Below, piece by piece: positions 1 through 8,416 of a stretch of 33,687 nt of DNA. Position 1 is the first letter of the stretch. The number at the start of each line of letters is the position of its first letter. Under the pieces are notes generated by a model, which did not search any database, was not told where the DNA came from, and saw nothing but the letters and a program-made list of their open reading frames with translations. A program made the translations under genes and the position numbers. Source of the stretch: Dyella sp. ASV21 (lineage in GTDB: Bacteria > Pseudomonadota > Gammaproteobacteria > Xanthomonadales > Rhodanobacteraceae); assembly GCF_016428975.1 (NCBI RefSeq), contig NZ_JAELTT010000049.1, positions 1 through 33,687 of the forward strand. The letters run 5' to 3'.

Positions 1-1
1 G

Positions 2-1183
2 GTGGATCAGTGCGTGCAAGGCGGCGAAACGCTGTTCGCCAACGCCGCGCGCAGCGACATGGCCACCCTCGATATCCAGCAAGGACGCGCCGCCGATGCC
101 GTGCACCTGCTGGAGAGCTACTACGCCGAGGTGCAGGGCTACCAATATCCCGCGCTGATGCAGTATTTCAACGTGCTGCTGGCCAAGGGGCACTTTGTGC
201 TCGGCGACCTGATCAAGGCGCGCCAGTACGCACTCGCCACCATCACCGGCGCCGTGCAGGACGAATACAGCGAGCCGCTGAGCATGGCGTATCAACTGCT
301 GTACCAGATCGAGAACCTGCAAGGCCATGCGCGCGAAGCGCTGAACTACCACGAAAAATACATGGCGGCGGACAAGGGCTACCTCAGCGATGTCAGCGCC
401 GGCGCCTTGGCGTATCAAACCATCAAGCAGCAGGTGCAAGCCAAGAAAACCCAGGTCGATGCGCTGAATCGCCAAAACCAGATCCTGCAATTGCAGCGCG
501 CGCTGGATCACAAGGCGATGGAAACCAGTCGAGCCTACATCGCCCTGCTGCTCACCATCCTCGCCTCAATCGCGTTCTGGCTGCTGCGCATCAAGCGCTC
601 GCAGATGCGCTTCAAGCGCCTGGCCACGCAGGACAGCCTTACCCACATCTGCAGCCGCCAGCACTTCGTCGATGAGACCGAGCAGGCCTTGCGGCACGCC
701 GCGCGCTCCACCCGCAGCGCCTGCCTGGTGCTGTTGGATCTGGACCACTTCAAGCAGGTGAACGACACCCACGGCCATGTCACCGGCGACCTGGTGCTCA
801 AGCGTGCGGTGGCCGCCTGCCAGCACCACCTGCAAACGCGCGATATCTTCGGCCGGTTGGGCGGCGAGGAATTCGCCGTGTTCATGCCCGACTGCACCGC
901 GGCCCAGGCACGTGAGCGCTGCGAACGCGTGCGCCAGGCCATTTCCGCCACGCCGCTATGGGGCGACACGCGTCAGGTCGTTATCTCGGCGAGTTTCGGT
1001 GTGGCGTCCACCGATCGCAGCGGCTACGAACTGCGCCAGCTGATGATCGATGCGGACAACGCCCTCTATCGCGCCAAGCGCGAGGGACGCAATCGGGTGA
1101 TTTACGGCGAAGGGGAGCCTCTGGTTCCTGGTGGCCACGCCGACGCCTTGGCCGCCGGCCACGCCGCCGGCATGCCGCGCTGA
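2..1183 (+). CDS. Membrane-anchored diguanylate cyclase (GGDEF), 5' end outside window
   Basis: The protein would make cyclic di-GMP from two GTP at the inner membrane. In the visible 393 residues, the first ~150 are helical and TPR-like. A single membrane segment lies near residues 178-197 and is followed by basic residues. The rest is a GGDEF domain with the LDLDHFKQVND metal/nucleotide motif and an active GGEEF signature at about 287-291. The inhibitory I-site (RxxD five residues before GGEEF) reads QTRD, so its first arginine is missing and product inhibition may be weak. The reading frame is open to the left edge, and the GTG at position 2 is probably internal, because this class usually has a longer TPR sensor region and a signal peptide. 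It converges on the glycosyltransferase gene with a 22-bp gap and no obvious terminator. Confidence 0.93.
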   Translation: MDQCVQGGETLFANAARSDMATLDIQQGRAADAVHLLESYYAEVQGYQYPALMQYFNVLLAKGHFVLGDLIKARQYALATITGAVQDEYSEPLSMAYQLLYQIENLQGHAREALNYHEKYMAADKGYLSDVSAGALAYQTIKQQVQAKKTQVDALNRQNQILQLQRALDHKAMETSRAYIALLLTILASIAFWLLRIKRSQMRFKRLATQDSLTHICSRQHFVDETEQALRHAARSTRSACLVLLDLDHFKQVNDTHGHVTGDLVLKRAVAACQHHLQTRDIFGRLGGEEFAVFMPDCTAAQARERCERVRQAISATPLWGDTRQVVISASFGVASTDRSGYELRQLMIDADNALYRAKREGRNRVIYGEGEPLVPGGHADALAAGHAAGMPR

Positions 1184-1205
1184 TTGCGGCGGCGTAAGAG
1201 CGGCC

Positions 1206-2819
1206 CTAATCCTCGGCGGGTGTCGACCAGCGGCTGATGGTCTCTGGATGCGCCAGCACCGCTTCCGAGCTCATCAGGCTCACCCAGCCATTAGCCAAGC
1301 GCACGCTGAGGTCCGCATCCGTGGGTATGCCACCGCGACCGCCGTACACCAGCACGCGAGCGTCCGGGTGCTCCCTGGCCCACTTCGCCAAGTCATCGGT
1401 GCGCGGCAGCGGCTGGGGCAATCGGGCCAGAAAGGTGATCAAGCCCGGCTCGTTTTCGGTACGTATGACTGGCACGCCCTTGGCTCGCAGCTCCACCACG
1501 CGATAGGCGAGATCACGCATATCCAGCGCACCCAGTGCCTGCAAGCGGATCAGCGGCAACAGGGCCAGCACCAGCAGCAGGGCGGTGAATCCGGCGCGAT
1601 GCTCCACCGCAGGTGCGCGCCGCATCCACAGGTACAGCGCCCCCAATAGCAACAGCGCGCCGCTCACGGCATAGAGGCCCAGCGCCGTGCCGCGCTGCAT
1701 GCTGCCGCGCCCCAGCGGTTCGGCGCCAAACATGGCCCACACCAACACGCCGACCAGCACCGCCCACAGTACCCACAGGCGACGAATGGACAGCAGCTGC
1801 GCATCGCTGCGCAACCACGCCGTCAGCAGCATCGCCACACCGGGCAGCAAGGGGAGCAGGTAATGCAACTGCTTGCCGCTCACCACGCAGAACGCGAGAA
1901 AGGCCGGCAGCGATGCGGCCGTGCCGAAGCGCGCCTCGCGCGAGTGTCGCCACACGCCCGCCGCGCGGCGCACATGACGCCAGCGCAGCAAGAGCGTCCA
2001 CGGCAACAGCAGCAGCGGTAGCCAGGGCAGGTACCACCATAGCGAGCGATTGTGCGCAAAGCTCTGCACCACGCGGCCGGCCGTCTGGCGCAACAACAAC
2101 TCGTTGGCATCGGCCTCGCTGAGGTAGTGCACCGCCGCCTGCGCCCAGGCCAGCGCGGGCAAACCACCCAGCAGCGCCACCACCAGCATGGCCAGCACCG
2201 ATTTCCAGCTCACGCGGCGTTCGCCAACGGCAGACCACCAGGGTGCGAGCAGGATGGGTCCGGCCAGATGCAGCAGCGCTACCGGCCCCTTGGCCAGCAC
2301 GCCCAGGGCCGCGGCGGCGAACAGGCCCAGCAGCGCGAGCCGGTTTCCGCTACGCACATAGCTGGCCATGGAGACAAACCCCAGCAGCACGCACAGGCAC
2401 AGCAATACATCGAACATCACCACGCTGGAGAACAGCACGAGGAACAGCGAGCCCAGCAAGAACCACCCGGCGCGCGGTGCATCGCCGGGCGCGAGCAGGC
2501 GATCCAGCCACTGGCACAAAGCCACGCAGCCCACGCCGCACAGCACCACCATCAGTCGCGCCGCCCACAACGACACCCCAAACAGGCTCCAGCTCGCATT
2601 GATAAGCCAGAACAACAGCGGCGGCTTGTCGAAGTAAGGCACGCCATTGAGATGCAAGGTGACCCAGCTGCCGGTCTGACGCATCTCCCACGCCACGCTC
2701 AGGTACCGGGTCTCGTCGATCGGCACGGGGGGCAGGATGGTCAGCAGCGGAATCAGCAGCAGCATCCAGAATGCCGGCGGAATCTGCAGCCAGGGTTGGC
2801 GTACGGGCAACAAGGGCAT
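1206..2819 (-). CDS. ArnT/PMT-like membrane glycosyltransferase (GT39/GT83 type)
   Basis: A 537-aa polytopic inner-membrane protein. Enzymes of this fold move a sugar from a polyprenyl-phosphate donor to lipid A, glycans or proteins on the periplasmic side. What is seen: an N-terminal membrane segment, then the first-loop signature with acidic pair DE at about residues 35-36 (IDETRYL), the YFDKPPLLFW motif that is typical of ArnT/PMT_2 proteins, about ten further hydrophobic segments, and a soluble C-terminal part. It is the last gene after a two-component system and efflux genes on the same strand, 76 bp after the RND permease. By analogy with PmrAB-arnT it could modify the envelope against cationic stress; that role is inference. 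The exact sugar and acceptor cannot be read from the sequence. Confidence 0.85.
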   Translation of the reverse strand: MPLLPVRQPWLQIPPAFWMLLLIPLLTILPPVPIDETRYLSVAWEMRQTGSWVTLHLNGVPYFDKPPLLFWLINASWSLFGVSLWAARLMVVLCGVGCVALCQWLDRLLAPGDAPRAGWFLLGSLFLVLFSSVVMFDVLLCLCVLLGFVSMASYVRSGNRLALLGLFAAAALGVLAKGPVALLHLAGPILLAPWWSAVGERRVSWKSVLAMLVVALLGGLPALAWAQAAVHYLSEADANELLLRQTAGRVVQSFAHNRSLWWYLPWLPLLLLPWTLLLRWRHVRRAAGVWRHSREARFGTAASLPAFLAFCVVSGKQLHYLLPLLPGVAMLLTAWLRSDAQLLSIRRLWVLWAVLVGVLVWAMFGAEPLGRGSMQRGTALGLYAVSGALLLLGALYLWMRRAPAVEHRAGFTALLLVLALLPLIRLQALGALDMRDLAYRVVELRAKGVPVIRTENEPGLITFLARLPQPLPRTDDLAKWAREHPDARVLVYGGRGGIPTDADLSVRLANGWVSLMSSEAVLAHPETISRWSTPAED

Positions 2820-2869
2820 GCTGGGATCTTGCTCGGCTTGGCTTACGGAAATCTTAGGCTTCCGATGTT

Positions 2870-2892
2870 GACGGGGCGTAGAGCGCCCCGTC
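2870..2892 (-). other. Perfect hairpin between RND permease and glycosyltransferase
   Basis: A perfect 9-bp inverted repeat (GACGGGGCG / CGCCCCGTC) with a 5-nt loop starts 3 nt after the permease stop codon. No T-run follows on either strand, so it is not a classical intrinsic terminator. It may act in mRNA processing or 3'-end protection, lowering expression of the glycosyltransferase gene downstream. Confidence 0.5.
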
Positions 2893-2895
2893 CCC

Positions 2896-5800
2896 CTATG
2901 CCGCCGCCCCCGCCGCGCTCTTGCGCAAGTGCAGTCCGATCAGCGTGGGCATCACCAGCAACACCAGCGGGTACTGCAGCATCAGCCCGGCAATGATGGC
3001 GATGGCCAGCGGCTGCTGGATACCCGCGCCGGCCCCCAGCGCCAGGGCCAGCGGCAACAGGGTCAGGATGGCCGCCAGCGTGGTCATGGTGATCGGCCGC
3101 AGACGGTTGCGGCTGGCCTCGCGCAGCGCCTGCGCAGCCGGCATGTCGGCCGCCAGCGCCACGTATTCGGAGACATAGAAGATCGCCATCTCCGTGCCCA
3201 TGCCGATGATCATGGTCATGCCCATCATCGCGGTGATGTTGAGGTCCACCCCGCACAGCCATAGCGCGATGAACACGGCCGTGGCCGAGAACAGCGAGCA
3301 GCCCATCATGATCAGCGCCAGCCCCGGCCGGCCGTACAGGAACAACAACAGCACGAACTCAGCGACCAGCGCCAACAGGAATACCTTGCTGAGACCCACG
3401 AAGGCGATCTGCTGCTGCTGGTAGAGGCCGCCCAATTCATAACGGACGTCGGCATCGAGCATGCCTGGCTGCGCCAGCAGTTTCTTGACGTCGGCCACCG
3501 CCGCCCCCATGCCGCGCCCGTCGATGCGCGCGGTTACCGCCACCATCTGCTCCAGGTTTTCGCGCGAGATTTGTGGCTGGCCCGTTTCGGCCGTGAGGCT
3601 GGCGACGCGACTGAGCGGGAACACGTGACCGTCGGGCGCGCGGATCGGTAACGTGGCGAGCTGCGGCTGGCGCCATTGCATGGCATCGGGCATGCGCACG
3701 CGCACACCCACGCTCTTGGTCGCCTGCGGCAACTCGGTCGCCACCACGCCGGTGAGCGCGTTGTTCACGGCCTGTGTCACCGCCCCCACCGTCATGCCCT
3801 CCTGCATGGCCTTGTCGGCGTCGACCTTGAGGTTCAATGCGTCGCCGGCCAACTGCACGCCGTCCTTGATCTCCACCACGCCCGCAATGGCGGCAATGGC
3901 CTTGGCGACCTTCTGCGCCTGCGGCACCAGTTGCTCCGGATGCGCGGCGTAGAGTTTGATCTCGATGGGCTGCGGCACCGCGGTGAGGTCGCCGATCAGG
4001 TCTTCCATCAATTGCGCCAGCTCCACTTCCACGCCGGGTACTTCGTGCTCGACGCGCTCGCGCACTTCGCTCATCACCTCTTCGGTGGCGCGCGCGTGAT
4101 CGGGCTTCAGCCTGATAAAGAAGTCGCCGTGATAGGACTGCCCCAGATCGCCGCCCAGCCCCGTGCCCAAGCGGCGGGAGAAGGTATCCACCTCGGGCAT
4201 GTCGTGCAGGATGGCCTCCACCTGCGCCACTTGCCGCGCGGTTTCCGGGAGCGAGGTCCCAGGCTTGGTGTAGTAATCCATCACAAAGCCGCCTTCATCC
4301 ACCGCAGGCATAAAGCCGGTGGCGACGTGCGTGTACGCCACCGCCCCGATGGCCAGCAGAGGCAGCGCCACCAGCAATAGCCAGATCGGGCGGCGCGACA
4401 AGCCATCAAGCAGGCGCGTGTGCACGCGCGACAAGCGGCTTTCGTGGCCGACATCCGGATCATGCCAGCGCTGGAAATCCACCAGCCAACGCAGCAGCGG
4501 CGGCACCACCCAGGCCGTGACCAGCCACGACACGGTGAGCGCGCACGCCATGGTCACCGACAGCGCCTTGGAAAACGCACCGGTGACGCCGCTCAGCAAA
4601 CCCAGCGGAATGAACACGATCAAGGTGGCCATGCTCGAACCGGTGAGCGGCGGCAGGAATTCCCTCGCCGCCGGCAGCACCGCGTGAGGGCCACCGTTGT
4701 CGGCATCGCCGGCACGCCTGGCCACGTGCTCCACCATCACGATCACATCGTCGATGACCAAACCCACGGCCGCCGCGATGCCGCCCAGCGTCATGATGTT
4801 GAAGCTCATGCCCAGCACGTGCAGCAGCAACACCGTCACCGCCAGCGTGACCGGCACCACCAGCATGGCGATCAGGGTGACACGCAGGTTGCGCAGGAAC
4901 AGCAACAGCACCGCCGCCGCCAGCAGCAAACCGATCAGCACCGCGTCGCGCACGCTATGCGCCGACTCCACCACCAGTTCGCTCTGGTCATACCAGTTCT
5001 TCAGCGTAACGCCCGCGGGAAGGCGGAACGCCGCGAGGCGCGCGCGCACCTGCGCGGCGATCTGTACGGCATTGCCGTCCGGCTGCTCATAGACGTTGAA
5101 CAGCACGGCGGGCTTGCCGTCTTCGCTGACCTTGATCCATTGCGGCGTATAACCGTCATGCACGGTGGCCACGTCGCCCAGGCGTACCCAGCCGTGCGCA
5201 TCGTTCTTCACCACGATGTGACGGATGGCGTCCAGCTGCTGCAGCGAATGATCGGCCACCACCAGATAGAGCTTGTTGCGATCCTGCAGGCGACCGACCG
5301 CTTGCAACTGGTTGGCGCCGGCCAACGCGGTGGCGAGGTCGTCCAGGCTCAAGCCGTACTGCGCGAGCTTGCGCGTGTCGGCATCCACCTGCACCTCGGC
5401 GGTTTCGCCACCCTGCACATCCACATGCGACAACCCTTGCACCGCAGCCAGCAGCGGAACGATCTGGTACTGCGCCAGGTCGCGCAGCGCCACCGGCGAC
5501 AAGCTGTCCGATTGCAGCGCGTAGGAGATGATGGGATAGACCGTGGGGTCCATGCGGCGCACGTTGTAACTGGCACCGGGCGGCAGGCTGGGAAGCACGC
5601 GTGCAATGGCCGAGTCCACCTGCAGGGTGGACGCGATCATGTCGCGTCCCCAGCCAAAGTCCACGGAGATCTGCGCCGAACCGCGCGTGGTTTCCGAGCG
5701 CACGCCTTCCACGCCGGGCACGTTGCGAATGGCTTCCTCCACCGGCCGCGTCAGCAGCAGCGAGGTCTGGTCGGCGGGGCGATCCCCGGCATCGAGATCC

Positions 5801-5940
5801 ACCACCACACGCGGGAACGATACCTGCGGAAACAAGCCCACCGGCAGCGTGAACGAACTGGCCAACCCCGCGATAGCCAGCGCGAACGCCACAATCACCA
5901 CGGCCCGGGCATGCCGGGCGAGCCAACCACCTGCACTCAT
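2896..5940 (-). CDS. RND efflux permease (AcrB/CusA superfamily)
   Basis: A proton-driven inner-membrane pump of 1014 aa, the usual length for the family, forming a tripartite export complex with the adaptor and outer-membrane factor encoded just upstream. What is seen: TM1 near 13-33, a large periplasmic porter region, TM2-6 from about 333 to 480, a second porter half, and TM8-12 from about 850. TM4 carries the proton-relay pair Asp397-Asp398 (GLVIDDVIVMVEH). In TM10, where drug pumps of the HAE-1 type have a KNA motif, this protein reads GMGTEMAIF with Glu917. From memory, heavy-metal pumps such as CusA also place a glutamate there. The set is therefore mixed, and the substrate (metal, drug or lipid) is not decided. 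Its ATG overlaps the adaptor stop in an ATGA. Confidence 0.95.
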   Translation of the reverse strand: MSAGGWLARHARAVVIVAFALAIAGLASSFTLPVGLFPQVSFPRVVVDLDAGDRPADQTSLLLTRPVEEAIRNVPGVEGVRSETTRGSAQISVDFGWGRDMIASTLQVDSAIARVLPSLPPGASYNVRRMDPTVYPIISYALQSDSLSPVALRDLAQYQIVPLLAAVQGLSHVDVQGGETAEVQVDADTRKLAQYGLSLDDLATALAGANQLQAVGRLQDRNKLYLVVADHSLQQLDAIRHIVVKNDAHGWVRLGDVATVHDGYTPQWIKVSEDGKPAVLFNVYEQPDGNAVQIAAQVRARLAAFRLPAGVTLKNWYDQSELVVESAHSVRDAVLIGLLLAAAVLLLFLRNLRVTLIAMLVVPVTLAVTVLLLHVLGMSFNIMTLGGIAAAVGLVIDDVIVMVEHVARRAGDADNGGPHAVLPAAREFLPPLTGSSMATLIVFIPLGLLSGVTGAFSKALSVTMACALTVSWLVTAWVVPPLLRWLVDFQRWHDPDVGHESRLSRVHTRLLDGLSRRPIWLLLVALPLLAIGAVAYTHVATGFMPAVDEGGFVMDYYTKPGTSLPETARQVAQVEAILHDMPEVDTFSRRLGTGLGGDLGQSYHGDFFIRLKPDHARATEEVMSEVRERVEHEVPGVEVELAQLMEDLIGDLTAVPQPIEIKLYAAHPEQLVPQAQKVAKAIAAIAGVVEIKDGVQLAGDALNLKVDADKAMQEGMTVGAVTQAVNNALTGVVATELPQATKSVGVRVRMPDAMQWRQPQLATLPIRAPDGHVFPLSRVASLTAETGQPQISRENLEQMVAVTARIDGRGMGAAVADVKKLLAQPGMLDADVRYELGGLYQQQQIAFVGLSKVFLLALVAEFVLLLFLYGRPGLALIMMGCSLFSATAVFIALWLCGVDLNITAMMGMTMIIGMGTEMAIFYVSEYVALAADMPAAQALREASRNRLRPITMTTLAAILTLLPLALALGAGAGIQQPLAIAIIAGLMLQYPLVLLVMPTLIGLHLRKSAAGAAA

Positions 5941-7007
5941 GGCTTGGCGTCCGGCTTGGCGTGGGTCGTGTCCTCAGGCTCCGCCACGCGCACCGCCATG
6001 GCATCGTCGAGCTGGGTCGCGCCTTCGGTCACCAATGGGCGCTTGGCATCGAGCGCACCGCTGACCACGCTGAGCGTATCGGACTCGCCCAGCACCTTCA
6101 CCGGCACGCGCACGGCCTTGCCATCCGCCACCTGGAACACCGAGCGCGCGGCCTCGTCGCCTTGCAACGCGTCGCGCGGCACCAACCAGCCCTGCCATTG
6201 GCCCACCACGATATCGGCGCGGAAACCTTCGCCGTTCACCAGGCTGCCATCGGGCACGATCTCCACATCCAGCTGATGCGTATGCGGATTGAGCGCACGC
6301 GCCACGCGACGCACCGTGCCATGCATGGCCGCGCCGCCGTCGAGCGGCACCAGATCGGCCTCGGCGCCCACGGTTACCTGACGCAAGGCCACACGTTCGA
6401 TGCCCACCGTCACTACCAGGCCGTCGCCACGCTGCAACGAGAGCAATGGCGCACCCGGCTGCAAGACATCGCCCTGCGCGGCATCCACCGTCACCACGGT
6501 GCCATCGAACGGCGCGGTCACGTCCAGGCGCGCGGTCTTGCCTTGCTGCTGGGTCAGCGCGTCCAGGTTGGATTGCGCATCGCCCAGCGCCTTGTCCGCT
6601 TGCGCCAGCTGATCGCGCGTCGCCAGTTGCTGGGCCAGCAACTCGGCGGTGTGCGCACGCGCCGCCTGGGCCACGCTCAGCGCGCTCTGCGCCTGCGCAT
6701 AGGCGGCCACGGCTGCGGGAGCGAGCTCGAAACTCAGCATGCGCTGGCCGCGCTTGACCGACGCACCCGGCGTCACCGCCCACTGCGTGACACGACCCGC
6801 CGCCTGCACACTCACCACCTGCGCGGCATCGGCGGCCGGGCCGGCCGAACCGTACGCGCTGACCAGCGCGGGCACGCTGCCTTGGTGCACCGGCACCGTG
6901 CTCACGGCGGCGCTCACCGCCGTGCCATCGGGCGCTTCCTCGCCGCCACAACCGCACAGCGCCAGAACGACTGCGCTCGCCAACATCCATCGCCATGCAG
7001 ACATCAT
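5937..7007 (-). CDS. Periplasmic adaptor (HlyD/RND MFP) lipoprotein
   Basis: The membrane-fusion subunit linking the RND pump to its outer-membrane channel, 356 aa from the chosen start. The start is the ATG at 7007, which overlaps the preceding gene's stop in an ATGA and puts a lipoprotein signal at the very N-terminus (hydrophobic ALASAVVLALCGC with a lipobox cysteine at about residue 20). An upstream in-frame ATG at 7181 would bury that signal inside the outer-membrane factor gene and is rejected. What is seen: a lipoyl/barrel-sandwich half around VSVQAAGRVTQW, an alpha-hairpin rich in Ala, Gln and Leu, the second lipoyl half (TAPFDGTVVTVDAAQGDVLQPG), then beta-barrel and membrane-proximal strands. 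The tail is Asp/Lys/Pro-rich. Confidence 0.93.
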   Translation of the reverse strand: MMSAWRWMLASAVVLALCGCGGEEAPDGTAVSAAVSTVPVHQGSVPALVSAYGSAGPAADAAQVVSVQAAGRVTQWAVTPGASVKRGQRMLSFELAPAAVAAYAQAQSALSVAQAARAHTAELLAQQLATRDQLAQADKALGDAQSNLDALTQQQGKTARLDVTAPFDGTVVTVDAAQGDVLQPGAPLLSLQRGDGLVVTVGIERVALRQVTVGAEADLVPLDGGAAMHGTVRRVARALNPHTHQLDVEIVPDGSLVNGEGFRADIVVGQWQGWLVPRDALQGDEAARSVFQVADGKAVRVPVKVLGESDTLSVVSGALDAKRPLVTEGATQLDDAMAVRVAEPEDTTHAKPDAKP

Positions 7008-8380
7008 GGGGTTATCACTTCCTGATCGAGTGAAGTGGGCATGCCGCGGCCCACCAAGAGTTCCAGCGCTGCCTGCTGTTCGAGCATGGCTTGTTCGATG
7101 GCGATGGCCGCCATCGCGCGATTGATCGCCGCCACCGTGAGGTCGGCATAGCCGCGCAGGTCGAGCTGGCCCGCGCGCCACGCACGCTCGGCTTGTGCGG
7201 CGGTACGCGCGGCGTCCGCCGCGGCCGGCGCCTGCGCCTGGTATTGCTGATGCAACTGCACGTACAGCGCCAGCAACGCGTCGACCTCGTCGCGTGAGGT
7301 CGCCAGTCGCGTGGTGTATTCGATATGCAGCTGCTCGCGGGTGGCGCGTGCCACCGCCACGTTGCCCTGGTTGCGATCGAACACGGGCAACGCCATCGTC
7401 ACCGCCGGGCCGCCGCTGCGCACGCGGCTGTTGTCCTGTGCGGCGTCGTAGCCCAAGGAGAGCGCCGGAAACTGCGCCAGCACGGCGGCACGCAGGCTGG
7501 CATCCTGGGCTTGATAGCCCAGCTGCAGCGCCACCATGTCCGGTCGGCGACGGCGGATGCTGTCGGCATCGCGCGTGATCGCCGCCGCATCCAGCGCCGG
7601 CGCGGGCAGCGTGGCCACCAGCGGTAGCGAAACGTCAGGCTTGAGGCCCAACAACGCGGCCAGTTGTTGACGCTGATCGAGTTGACGCCGCTGCAGGTCG
7701 TTCAAGTTCGCGCGCGCATCGGCGGCGGCGGCGAGATCGGGCGCGAGCGTCAAGCGTTCCAGCGTACCTGCCGCAATCGCCTGGGTTTCCCGCGCTTCCC
7801 GCTGGGCCAGCAGATCCAGCGCCTGCTGCTGCAACTGCATCAGGCGCGCGCCCTCGACCAGGTCGATCGCCAGCAGGCGTGCCTTGCCGGCGGTCTGCCA
7901 CTGTTCCCACAACAAGCTGGCATCCACCGCCCCGGCGTTGGCGCGCGCGGCCTCGCGGCGCGGCCGCAAGGTAATCAGCGAGGTGATGTCCTGGCTGATC
8001 GATGCGGTCCAGGCGGTGCTGTCGCCCACGCCCGATAACAGATAGCCCGCACTGCCGCCCAGCACCGGGTTGGGCAGCACGCTGTCCTGCACGCGCTGCG
8101 CTTGCGCCGCTGCGTGGCGCGCCTGCACGGTACGCAGATCGGGATTATTGAGCAGCACCAGCCGCTGCACGGCGGCTTCGTCCAGCGGCAACGGCACCGC
8201 GTCGTAGCCGCGCAACGCGGTCAGCGACGAGGCCGATTCGGCCTGCTCGGGCAACGGCTTGGACTGGTAGGTAGCGCAACCGGCCAGGCAGGTGAGCGCC
8301 AGCGCGATGGCCACAGGGCCACGATGCCGATGCGTTGCCAGGCCGCGCCGTGTCTTGGATAACGACACCGGGAGTTCCAT
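7004..8380 (-). CDS. Outer-membrane efflux factor (TolC/CusC-like) lipoprotein
   Basis: The trimeric outer-membrane channel of the efflux system, 458 aa, normal for CusC/NodT-type factors. The N-terminus is a basic stretch, a hydrophobic core and a lipobox (LAGC), so it should be acylated. Two helical repeats follow: the first contains LLNNPDLRTVQARHAAAQA and LPNPVLGGSAGY; the second repeats the pattern with RPDMVALQLGYQAQDASL and a beta strand ending in VRSGGPAVTMALPVFDRNQG. This two-fold OEP architecture is diagnostic. It follows the histidine kinase gene by 36 bp and overlaps the adaptor gene by 4 nt, so the three efflux subunits are almost certainly translated from one mRNA with the two-component genes. 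Confidence 0.92.
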   Translation of the reverse strand: MELPVSLSKTRRGLATHRHRGPVAIALALTCLAGCATYQSKPLPEQAESASSLTALRGYDAVPLPLDEAAVQRLVLLNNPDLRTVQARHAAAQAQRVQDSVLPNPVLGGSAGYLLSGVGDSTAWTASISQDITSLITLRPRREAARANAGAVDASLLWEQWQTAGKARLLAIDLVEGARLMQLQQQALDLLAQREARETQAIAAGTLERLTLAPDLAAAADARANLNDLQRRQLDQRQQLAALLGLKPDVSLPLVATLPAPALDAAAITRDADSIRRRRPDMVALQLGYQAQDASLRAAVLAQFPALSLGYDAAQDNSRVRSGGPAVTMALPVFDRNQGNVAVARATREQLHIEYTTRLATSRDEVDALLALYVQLHQQYQAQAPAAADAARTAAQAERAWRAGQLDLRGYADLTVAAINRAMAAIAIEQAMLEQQAALELLVGRGMPTSLDQEVITP

Positions 8381-8416
8381 ACGCGGTGGGGGAGTTCACA
8401 CCTTACCGGGCTTCCC

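Noticed and set aside
4420-6276. A 618-codon open frame antisense to the RND permease and adaptor
   Set aside because: His/Arg/Gln-rich shadow of the minus-strand genes.
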